The position numbers and the translations under genes were made by a program. A stretch of 5,320 bases of DNA from contig CAMLIY010000225.1 in the NCBI GenBank assembly GCA_946480125.1, positions 1 through 5,320 of the forward strand, in the 5' to 3' direction. Positions 1-5,320 of the stretch are shown piece after piece. The notes below the pieces were generated by a model. That model searched no databases. It saw nothing but the letters and a program-made list of their open reading frames with translations, and was not told where the DNA came from. Each line of letters begins with the position of its first letter. Within the stretch, counting starts at the first letter, position 1. This DNA is from an uncultured Asticcacaulis sp. GTDB lineage: Bacteria > Pseudomonadota > Alphaproteobacteria > Caulobacterales > Caulobacteraceae.

Positions 1-20
1 CGCTACATCGGCGCGCTAAG

Positions 21-49
21 TGTAACGTCGTTCTAGAACCAAATAGAAT
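21..49 (+). promoter_or_regulatory. possible promoter and operator of the receptor gene
   Basis: A TAGAAT hexamer at 44-49 differs from the sigma-70 -10 consensus at one base. Seventeen bases upstream, TGTAAC at 21-26 is only a weak match to a -35 element. The spacer contains a perfect 10-bp palindrome, GTTCTAGAAC, at 30-39, which is where a repressor would block RNA polymerase. The palindrome is seen directly; its role as an operator, and the promoter itself, are inferences. A palindrome this short can occur by chance. Confidence 0.3.
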
Positions 50-51
50 AT

Positions 52-58
52 AGGGGAG
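52..58 (+). promoter_or_regulatory. ribosome binding site of the TonB-dependent receptor
   Basis: AGGGGAG lies nine bases before the ATG at 68 and is a fair match to the Shine-Dalgarno sequence. It supports 68 as the start, in agreement with the signal peptide that begins there. Confidence 0.65.
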
Positions 59-67
59 ATCATTAAA

Positions 68-2527
68 ATGAACGCCATTCGTCTAATGACGCAGGGATCA
101 AGCTTGATTGCGATGGCCAGCTTTGCGACCGCCGCGTTCTCGCAGGGCGCGCCAGCGAATACCGTCGGAGCCGCAACACCTGCAACTGCCGCACGCGCTG
201 CCGATGATGGCTTGGGGGACATCGTCGTGACCGCCCGACGTCGTGCAGAGACTGCCCAAAAGGTGCCGATCTCGATAACTGCGCTCTCCGCTGAGCGCCT
301 GCAGACTGCGACCGTGCAGAGCCTGAACGATCTGACAACGCTCGCGCCTGGAATTCGCATGTCCTCGGAAGGCGGCAGCGGCAATAGTACAATCTCACTG
401 CGGGGCTTGTCCAAGACGCCGGTCGGCGAAACGCTTCCAGCAGTTGTGATCTATTTCGCCGAAGTGGCGCTGCCCAATCAGGGCATCGACGTGCCAACCT
501 ACGACCTTGCCAACATTCAGGTACTAAAGGGTCCACAGGGCACACTTTTCGGTCGCAACACAATCGGCGGCGCAATTTTGATGACCCCGCAGGCACCGAC
601 CTATAACCTGGGCGGCTATGTAAAGGGCACCGTTGGCAATTTCGATCTTTTTGCAGGTGAAGGTGCAGTCAACCTGCCAATTGTGGACGGTAAGGTTGCG
701 CTGCGGGTCGCGGGTCAGATCCGCCGCCGTGACGGCTCGATTAAGAATGCAGGCCCGGGGAAGGACTTCCGCAACGTCGATCAGGAATCCTTCCGCGCTT
801 CGCTGCTGCTCGAACCGATCGACGGCGTGACCAACACGACGATCGTGGACTATTTTCACGCAAATGAAATCCCAAATCCGGCAGTCGCCTTCAGAGATCA
901 GTCGGCGCAATTTCTGGGTACGTTCAACTTGCTGACCGGCGGCAACGGTCAGGCCTACGTCACTGCAATCCAAAACCTGATTGCTCAGCAAAAAATCTTT
1001 GGGCCGTTTAAGACACTTCCGTCCCTGCCGAATTTCTTCACTAGGCGCAAAAGTCTTGGCATCGTCAACACGACCAGGGTGAACGTGACCGACAATATTT
1101 TCCTTAAGAACATATTCGGTTGGCGCAAATCGGAATTGCAACTGACTAGCCCAGCCGATGGTTTCGGGCCGATCTTGCCCGCCACCGGCACAGGTCCGGC
1201 TCTCGACCTTTTGAGCGGAGGCATTTTTTCGAAGCGCGAATTGATGTCTGACGAACTCCAAGTTCAGGGGACCGCACTCAATGATGTGGTCACTTTCATC
1301 GCCGGCGGCATCTACACGCAGGATAAGCCTGTCGGTGCCCCGAATGGCAATTATTCTTCGCGGTTCCAGTTCGGCGGCGTGCTGCCGCCGAGCCCCGTCG
1401 CACCCGCCCTCTCTTCGTTCATTACCAGCAAAAGCTATGCGGTCTTCGGCCAGGTCGGTATCGACGCGTCGAACTTTCTGCTAGAAGGGCTGAAGTTCAA
1501 CCTTGGTTATCGTCAGACCTGGGATAGAATCAAGGCTTGCGGCACGAGCAGCCCGCTCGGATTTGTCGATGAGGATCAGTGCAAGACGAATCTGGCCGGG
1601 ACGCCCTATACAAGGGCGAAGGACAACGAACCCACTTACACGATCGGCTTCGATTGGCAGGCGACCCCATCGGTATTGATCTATGGCGTCCACCATCGCG
1701 GCTTTCGCGCTGCAGCAGTCAACTCGCCGCTCTTCACGTCGCCATACACGACGGGTGGGTCGCCAACGCCGCCCTGTCGCCTGGCCAATGGTACGACAAT
1801 CCCTTGCCCTGATCTCCGGCCTTTCCAGCAAACGACGCCGGAAAAGGTTACCGATTTTGAAGTCGGGATGAAAACGAACTGGTCAATCAGCGACGTCCGT
1901 GGTCGCCTGAACGTGGCCGCCTATCGCCTGAAGATGAAGGGACTCGTGCAGTTTCTCCAGTCAGGCGATCTCGGGGTGCCAGCGTCCGCTCCTGATCGAC
2001 CGCAATCAGGGGCGCTCGGAATCAACCTGGCGGACCAGACGGTCAGCGGTATCGAAGTAGAAGCGGCAATCATTCCGGTTCGGGGCCTGACCCTGTCGGC
2101 CAACGGTTCCTATGTGCATCACAAGATCGATGCGGTGAACTTTCCGAGCATCGGCACCTTCAGCTTCAATCCGTCGTCAATCAACAAGCCCACCCCTAAG
2201 TTTTCCGGCACGGCGACTGTTGAATATGCCACCCAGATCAATGCGCGCGGCACTACCCTCGTGCTCAACGCCGATCTGTACCACAGCAGTTCGTATCGTC
2301 CGCAGTCGGGGGTGCCGCTGCCAGGCTATAATGTCCTGAACGGCCGCATTGATCTTCGCGAAGTCATCGGTTCCAACATCGATGTCGGCTTCTGGATGAA
2401 GAATGTCCTGAACGAGAAATATATCGACGCTCCGCTCGTGATCTCTCGGGCATTTGCGCTCGCAACGGGCCTATATGGTGAACGCCGGACGTTCGGCATG
2501 GATGTGCGAGTTCGCTTCGGACAATAA
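68..2527 (+). CDS. TonB-dependent outer-membrane receptor
   Basis: This 819-residue protein is a complete TonB-dependent receptor: a gated 22-strand outer-membrane barrel that takes up a scarce or bulky ligand using energy passed from the inner membrane by TonB-ExbB-ExbD. Residues 1-25 look like a signal peptide, with cleavage likely near AFS/QG. After a low-complexity Ala/Thr-rich linker, DIVVTARRR at 51-59 is the TonB box region. The plug runs from about 60 to 175 and contains the conserved KGPQGTLFGRN at 154-164. The rest is barrel, and the protein ends in VRVRFGQ, so the usual terminal Phe is followed by two extra residues. The only four cysteines are C491/C505 and C570/C580, which probably form two disulfide-closed loops. 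The length is normal and the frame is intact. There is no N-terminal signalling domain, so it is not a FecA-type transducer. The ligand cannot be read from sequence; sphingomonad relatives are variously linked to siderophores, plant oligosaccharides and aromatic or steroid compounds. By eye the gene is less GC-rich than the genes from 2859 on. The next gene is convergent, so this one is probably monocistronic. Confidence 0.97.
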   Translation: MNAIRLMTQGSSLIAMASFATAAFSQGAPANTVGAATPATAARAADDGLGDIVVTARRRAETAQKVPISITALSAERLQTATVQSLNDLTTLAPGIRMSSEGGSGNSTISLRGLSKTPVGETLPAVVIYFAEVALPNQGIDVPTYDLANIQVLKGPQGTLFGRNTIGGAILMTPQAPTYNLGGYVKGTVGNFDLFAGEGAVNLPIVDGKVALRVAGQIRRRDGSIKNAGPGKDFRNVDQESFRASLLLEPIDGVTNTTIVDYFHANEIPNPAVAFRDQSAQFLGTFNLLTGGNGQAYVTAIQNLIAQQKIFGPFKTLPSLPNFFTRRKSLGIVNTTRVNVTDNIFLKNIFGWRKSELQLTSPADGFGPILPATGTGPALDLLSGGIFSKRELMSDELQVQGTALNDVVTFIAGGIYTQDKPVGAPNGNYSSRFQFGGVLPPSPVAPALSSFITSKSYAVFGQVGIDASNFLLEGLKFNLGYRQTWDRIKACGTSSPLGFVDEDQCKTNLAGTPYTRAKDNEPTYTIGFDWQATPSVLIYGVHHRGFRAAAVNSPLFTSPYTTGGSPTPPCRLANGTTIPCPDLRPFQQTTPEKVTDFEVGMKTNWSISDVRGRLNVAAYRLKMKGLVQFLQSGDLGVPASAPDRPQSGALGINLADQTVSGIEVEAAIIPVRGLTLSANGSYVHHKIDAVNFPSIGTFSFNPSSINKPTPKFSGTATVEYATQINARGTTLVLNADLYHSSSYRPQSGVPLPGYNVLNGRIDLREVIGSNIDVGFWMKNVLNEKYIDAPLVISRAFALATGLYGERRTFGMDVRVRFGQ

Positions 2528-2533
2528 GCGTTG

Positions 2534-2560
2534 AGCCATCCCGGGGTTCCCGGGATGGCT
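2534..2560 (+). terminator. terminator-like hairpin after the receptor gene
   Basis: AGCCATCCCGGG (2534-2545), the loop GTT, and CCCGGGATGGCT (2549-2560) form a perfect 12-bp stem beginning seven bases after the TAA stop. Its position and strength suit an intrinsic terminator. The sequence after it has no clean T run, only the T-rich stretch CTTCTTTGTC at about 2573-2582. It may therefore act as a weak terminator or as a 3' end-protecting hairpin. It is symmetrical, so it could also stop transcripts arriving from the convergent VOC gene. Confidence 0.7.
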
Positions 2561-2858
2561 CCGGCGACCCGACTTCTTTGTCTGGCAATTATAGACGCCA
2601 TCCTGGCTGGTCCGCCCCGGGGTAGCGCCTGCGTGCAGCACGGGTCACGCACGCTAACAACGGCCCTTACCTGTCTATTGTTGTGCTCGCTAAACACTAC
2701 GAACGAAGCCCGTTCCACCGATCGCTTCTTTTGCTCTGTGTCGGATACGATCCGATCACGGGGGCAAATGCTGCCCAATGAAGAGTTCGGGCTGGCGGAG
2801 GAGCTCTTTCGAGACAGTCGGTTCATTCGACCACCCAGGCAATTCTATATTTTCAAGC
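2561..2858. other. convergent intergenic stretch without a supported gene
   Basis: About 300 bases separate the receptor hairpin from the end of the VOC gene. Open frames exist on both strands, but their translations look random and run into the neighbouring genes in the wrong frame. Two small hairpins are visible: GAACG/CGTTC at 2701-2715 and TCGGAT/ATCCGA at 2741-2755. Neither is followed by a T run. A short stretch on the + strand from the ATG at 2768 (MLPNEEFGLAEELFRDSRF) loosely resembles the start of an acyl-CoA dehydrogenase, but no homologous continuation follows. I see no tRNA-like, CRISPR or insertion-sequence structure. Confidence 0.55.
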
Positions 2859-3335
2859 CTAGTTATAGCCGCGGTAGACAACCTCGGTATAGTGGCCGAC
2901 TTCGCCGCGGGTATCCAGATAGGCAAAGCGGACGCGCGGTGCGGCGCCGTCCAGCGCGACGGTCATGCCGGATGCCTTGAGACCTTCCATCGCAGCCTCC
3001 CATGCCGCGACATCGGGCAAGCGATAACCGAGATGGTGCAGGGTGGGGGTTGGATCGCCCTCCCCCGGCAGCGCCTCGACGTAGATCGAATCCCAACCGA
3101 CGCGCGGCTCGATAATCTCGATTTCGACGTCGCCGAGGCTGAGATGGGCGAGCGAACGAATCATCATCTGATTGCCTTCACCATCGCGAAACTCCTCGAT
3201 CAAATCGATTTGCTGCGCGCCCATGCGATCCCGCAGCAAGGCACAGCCCTTGTCGATATCGCGGGTGACATAGCCGATCTGAAAGAAGCGACCGAACGGG
3301 CCGTAGCTAGACGTCACTTCCTGTCCTCTCGCCAT
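2859..3335 (-). CDS. VOC-family (glyoxalase-fold) metalloprotein
   Basis: This 158-residue cytoplasmic protein has the vicinal oxygen chelate fold, closest in style to the Glyoxalase_4/methylmalonyl-CoA epimerase branch. Two beta-alpha-beta-beta-beta units are visible: the first begins at FFQIGYVTRDID (17-28) and closes at VEIEIIEP (70-77), and the second begins at LHHLGYRLPD (99-108) and closes at HYTEVV (148-153). Aligning to the family pattern places the four metal-ligand positions at Q19, E73, H101 and E151. This Gln/Glu/His/Glu set is known from human glyoxalase I and fits a lyase, isomerase or epimerase better than an oxygenase. The length suits a single paired-motif subunit and is too short for a two-domain extradiol dioxygenase of about 300 residues. 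The start is uncertain: the ATG at 3335 has no good ribosome site, whereas a GTG at 3317 (residue 7) is preceded by AGAGGA. The gene lies 78 bp behind the LysR gene with no terminator between them, so co-transcription is likely. The substrate is unknown. Confidence 0.87.
   Translation of the reverse strand: MARGQEVTSSYGPFGRFFQIGYVTRDIDKGCALLRDRMGAQQIDLIEEFRDGEGNQMMIRSLAHLSLGDVEIEIIEPRVGWDSIYVEALPGEGDPTPTLHHLGYRLPDVAAWEAAMEGLKASGMTVALDGAAPRVRFAYLDTRGEVGHYTEVVYRGYN
3324..3329 (-). promoter_or_regulatory. possible ribosome binding site pointing to a GTG start for the VOC gene
   Basis: On the minus strand AGAGGA lies six bases before a GTG at 3317-3315, inside the longer reading frame that begins with ATG at 3335. 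The sequence upstream of that ATG is GC-rich and lacks a purine-rich site. If the GTG is used, the protein is 152 residues and loses only MARGQE, which lies outside the fold. Confidence 0.45.
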
Positions 3336-3413
3336 TCACGCGGCCACCGGCACCGCAATCTTCGCGAACCTGAGCAGCGATTACCGGAGAGTTGGTATGA
3401 CTCCAAGATATGT

Positions 3414-4301
3414 TCAGACCGATGCCATCATCTGCCGCAAGCGCGTGATGACCCGACCCGCGGCGGGACTGCAGCTGCGCCCGGCGATACGGATCAGCTG
3501 CAACGGCATCGACGGCAGGACATGATCCGCCAGGTCCAGGGCGACGACGATACCCCCCGCGATTTCGTCGGTCGCCAGTTCCGCGGATGACGCCCAGATG
3601 GCATCGCTGCCGAGCATCACCTGCTTGAGAATATGGTAGTTTTCGCAAATGATGCCACCCTGCAGCGGGGATGTCTCGGCGGCCGCTGCCCGGCCCCTTG
3701 GCTGGCTCCCCGCAAGCAGGGGAAAAGCCGTCAGATCTGTGGCCGCAAGCGATTTCATCCCCGCAAGCGGATGATCTGCACGGACAAGAAATGCCAATTG
3801 TACGGTGCAAAGCGTTTCACACTCCAGCGCCGCCGACGAACTGGCAAGGTGCTCGCCGCATATCAGAAATTCGATGGTCCCGCGTTCCAGATCGTCCAGC
3901 AGCACGGCGGCGGCGTTGATGGCCACCCTTGGCTGCAGGGCCGGGACGCGAACGGCGAGATGGGTGAGCAGATCGGGCAAAATCAGGCTGGCCGCCAGCG
4001 GCCCCAACCCGAACTTGACGACGCCCGCCTCCCCCTTTCCCCAACGGCGCATCCTGTCGTCCAGTGCTCCGGCCTGGCCCAGCAGCGCCTCGACATCCAT
4101 CAGAAGCTCGTGCCCCGCAGCAGTCAGCCGGACCCCCGCCCTGTCCCGATCGAAGAAGCGGAGGCCATATTCGGCTTCCAGCCCCTTGACGCTGTGACTG
4201 AGCGCGGGCTGCGTCAGATGAAGTTGCTCGGCCGCACGGGAAAAACTGCCAAGGCGGGCAACGGCAAGCAGGTGGCGAAACCGGCGAAGGTCAACATTCA
4301 T
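3414..4301 (-). CDS. LysR-family transcriptional regulator
   Basis: This 295-residue protein has the standard LysR-type architecture and length. The N-terminal winged helix-turn-helix is clear: FRHLLAVARLGSFSRAAEQL (8-27) leads into the recognition helix around LTQPALSHSVKGLE (29-42), followed by the wing FFDRDRAGVRLTAAG (49-63). A linker helix leads to a periplasmic-binding-protein-like effector domain from about residue 93 to the end. Such proteins usually act as tetramers that bind upstream of a divergent target and activate it when a small ligand is present, often while repressing themselves. The N-terminus matches the family directly, so the ATG at 4301 is well supported even though no Shine-Dalgarno sequence precedes it. 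The gene is divergent from the hydroxylase, with 85 bp between the start codons, and is followed 78 bp later by the VOC gene on the same strand. The hydroxylase is therefore the most likely target. The inducer cannot be read from sequence. Confidence 0.96.
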   Translation of the reverse strand: MNVDLRRFRHLLAVARLGSFSRAAEQLHLTQPALSHSVKGLEAEYGLRFFDRDRAGVRLTAAGHELLMDVEALLGQAGALDDRMRRWGKGEAGVVKFGLGPLAASLILPDLLTHLAVRVPALQPRVAINAAAVLLDDLERGTIEFLICGEHLASSSAALECETLCTVQLAFLVRADHPLAGMKSLAATDLTAFPLLAGSQPRGRAAAAETSPLQGGIICENYHILKQVMLGSDAIWASSAELATDEIAGGIVVALDLADHVLPSMPLQLIRIAGRSCSPAAGRVITRLRQMMASV

Positions 4302-4340
4302 GAATCATATTTATCAGAATGCGCATTAGAATGCATTAGA
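4296..4340. promoter_or_regulatory. probable LysR operator region with three palindromes
   Basis: Three perfect short palindromes lie in the divergent region: ATTCATGAAT at 4296-4305, covering the LysR start codon; AATGCGCATT at 4318-4327; and AATGCATT at 4330-4337. Their centres are 22 and 11 bp apart, about two helical turns and one, so they face the same side of the helix. The last two also form a direct repeat of GCATTAGA at 4323-4330 and 4333-4340. The segment is strikingly AT-rich compared with its surroundings. A TAGAAT hexamer at 4327-4332 could serve as the -10 of the hydroxylase promoter, but no good -35 stands before it, as is common at activator-dependent promoters. Binding by the adjacent LysR protein is inferred from position and family habit. 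Confidence 0.55.
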
Positions 4341-4374
4341 CTTTCGACCCCGGTTGGCTGAGTTGTACCACGAC

Positions 4375-4380
4375 AAGGAG
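4375..4380 (+). promoter_or_regulatory. ribosome binding site that sets the hydroxylase start
   Basis: AAGGAG stands six bases before the ATG at 4387, an ideal Shine-Dalgarno arrangement. The reading frame stays open upstream to a TTG at 4354, but that codon has no such site, so the ATG at 4387 is preferred. Confidence 0.85.
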
Positions 4381-4386
4381 AGGCCG

Positions 4387-5235
4387 ATGGACAACGTCAA
4401 CGTGTGGTTCGGCGCAGGCACGTTCCTGATGTTCCTCGTCGAGGTCGTCGCGGGGCGCCATCGTGGCGTGCACGATCGAAATTCGATCATCGTGACGATC
4501 CTCTGCGCGCTTGGCAGCAATGTCGTCGCCCGGCCCCTCTCGGCGCTTATGATCGGCGCGGTCCTGTCGTTCGCGCTTCCCGCCTATCGCGGCGCGCTGT
4601 CCGGCCTGCCTGTTATTCCCACATATATCGGGCTGCTGGTGCTAGGCGAATTCTGCTTCTACTGGGGGCATCGCTGGGCCCACGAAGCGAAAGGAACGAG
4701 ATGGGAGCCGTTCTGGAAGCTGCACCGCACTCACCATTCTGGCAAATTCATGAACACGACCTTGCTGGTTCGGGTCAATCTGTTCTGGTATTTCGTCGTG
4801 CCGAACGCCTGGGTATTCGGCAGCGCCATATATCTGGGAATGGGGAAGGCCTCGGCTCTAGCGCTGCTCACACTGCAGCTGTGGAACGTCGTCACCCATA
4901 GCAATTTCCGTTGGGACGATACCGTGCGCCGTCACCGGATCGCCGGGCCACTGTTCCGTGCGCTGGAACATGTCATCGTGTCACCGGGCATCCACCATAG
5001 CCATCATGGCTATGGCAAGGATGGCGGCAATTACCGCAACTATGGGGTGGTGCTTTCGGTTTTCGACTGGATGTTCGGCACGCTCCACATCCCGGAGGGC
5101 CGCCCTTGGCGCTACGGCTTGCCGGGTGCCAACGCCCATTGGGCAGAGGAAGTCTTCTATCCTCTGATCCGCGTCCGCGCGACGCCCCAGACCGCATCAT
5201 TACCGCAAGATCGCATCGACGGCGAAGCGGCCTGA
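4387..5235 (+). CDS. sterol desaturase/fatty acid hydroxylase superfamily protein
   Basis: This 282-residue integral membrane protein belongs to the fatty acid hydroxylase superfamily, whose members use a histidine-bound di-iron centre and O2 to hydroxylate or desaturate lipids, sterols or carotenoids. The histidine boxes are complete: HRWAH (95-99, HX3H), HRTHH (113-117, HXXHH) and HHSHH (203-207, HXXHH), with additional family-typical histidines at H171 (THSNF) and H195. The segment NYRNYGVVLSVFDWMFGTL (215-233) is the family's hallmark C-terminal stretch. Hydrophobic segments near 6-22, 34-65, 76-93, 125-150 and 155-170 suit a protein in the inner membrane with the catalytic boxes on the cytoplasmic face. 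The usual R-x-H-P after the second box reads RVNLF (129-133) here, a departure from common members. The gene is divergent from the LysR regulator and has its own strong ribosome site. The substrate is unknown. It is too divergent by eye to call a beta-carotene hydroxylase or a defined sterol desaturase. An electron donor is not encoded nearby. Confidence 0.95.
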   Translation: MDNVNVWFGAGTFLMFLVEVVAGRHRGVHDRNSIIVTILCALGSNVVARPLSALMIGAVLSFALPAYRGALSGLPVIPTYIGLLVLGEFCFYWGHRWAHEAKGTRWEPFWKLHRTHHSGKFMNTTLLVRVNLFWYFVVPNAWVFGSAIYLGMGKASALALLTLQLWNVVTHSNFRWDDTVRRHRIAGPLFRALEHVIVSPGIHHSHHGYGKDGGNYRNYGVVLSVFDWMFGTLHIPEGRPWRYGLPGANAHWAEEVFYPLIRVRATPQTASLPQDRIDGEAA

Positions 5236-5320
5236 GTTCCGCGCACGCCAGACGAAGGATGCTCCCGGGCCGGCCTGGCAGCTATATCCGGGGGGACCGG
5301 AGGGGCGAAGTTCGGCCCGG
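5236..5320. other. short 3' flank without a supported feature
   Basis: The 85 bases after the hydroxylase stop are very GC-rich and hold no clear gene or terminator. CCGGGCCG at 5265-5272 and CGGCCCGG at 5313-5320 are inverted copies about 40 bp apart, but the window ends there and no T run can be seen. A frame from ATG at 5259 stays open to the end, without a well-spaced ribosome site. Confidence 0.4.

Noticed and set aside
1..36. Possible tail of an upstream gene (frames closing with TAA at 17-19 or TAG at 34-36)
   Set aside because: Too few codons are visible to tell a coding end from chance.
2326..2826. 166-residue open frame on the minus strand across the receptor end and the gap
   Set aside because: Nearly half of it is antisense to the receptor barrel, and its translation shows no recognisable motif.
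2531..2980. 149-residue open frame on the + strand in the convergent gap
   Set aside because: It starts inside the terminator-like hairpin, has no ribosome site, reads as low-complexity Arg/Pro-rich sequence, and runs antisense into the well-supported VOC gene.
2859..3335. VOC protein as an extradiol ring-cleavage dioxygenase
   Set aside because: The protein is half the length of the usual two-domain enzymes, and its ligand set (Gln, Glu, His, Glu) does not match the two-His-one-Glu iron site.
3633..4361. 242-residue + strand open frame antisense to the LysR gene
   Set aside because: It is a long shadow frame typical of high-GC DNA; the LysR protein on the other strand has clear family motifs and this translation has none.
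4354..4386. Longer hydroxylase start at the TTG codon at 4354
   Set aside because: It has no ribosome site, while the ATG at 4387 has AAGGAG six bases upstream; the 11 extra residues do not look like part of the family.
5259..5320. Possible start of a following gene at ATG 5259
   Set aside because: The purine stretch GAAGG abuts the ATG without proper spacing, and only about 20 very GC-rich codons are visible.
5265..5320. Inverted 8-bp copies CCGGGCCG and CGGCCCGG as a terminator or element end
   Set aside because: A loop of about 40 bp, an expected match in very GC-rich DNA, and no visible T run or flanking duplication.

Overview
The window looks like a piece of a high-GC alphaproteobacterial chromosome, most likely from the order Sphingomonadales. 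The main pointer is the first gene, a TonB-dependent outer-membrane receptor with the N-terminal motif DIVVTARRR and the plug motif KGPQGTLFGRN. Receptors of this type are very numerous in sphingomonads. The assignment is an inference from protein style and base composition, not from a phylogenetic marker.

Layout: (1) 1-67 is a short leader with a possible promoter, a 10-bp palindrome and a ribosome binding site. (2) 68-2527 (+) is a complete 819-residue TonB-dependent receptor, followed by a perfect 12-bp-stem hairpin at 2534-2560. (3) 2528-2858 is a convergent intergenic stretch with no supported gene; it holds the hairpin, small inverted repeats and possibly a decayed protein-start fragment. 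(4) 2859-3335 (-) is a small VOC/glyoxalase-fold protein. (5) 3414-4301 (-) is a LysR-type regulator lying upstream of the VOC gene in the same direction. (6) 4302-4386 is a divergent control region with three short palindromes spaced by about one and two helical turns. (7) 4387-5235 (+) is a membrane di-iron hydroxylase of the sterol desaturase/fatty acid hydroxylase superfamily. (8) 5236-5320 holds no supported gene.

The LysR gene, the VOC gene and the divergent hydroxylase form a plausible regulatory unit. The regulator sits back-to-back with the hydroxylase it probably controls and may be co-transcribed with the VOC gene across a 78-bp gap. The substrate cannot be read from sequence; a lipid, sterol-like or other hydrophobic molecule is the family-based guess. 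The TonB-dependent receptor could import a related molecule, but it is convergent, sits behind its own terminator-like hairpin and looks less GC-rich by eye, so a functional link is only a possibility.

Every gene belongs to a known family and I do not see a clearly new system. The best targets for a second look are the phased palindromes in the divergent control region, the uncharacterised LysR/VOC/hydroxylase combination, and the paired cysteines of the receptor.
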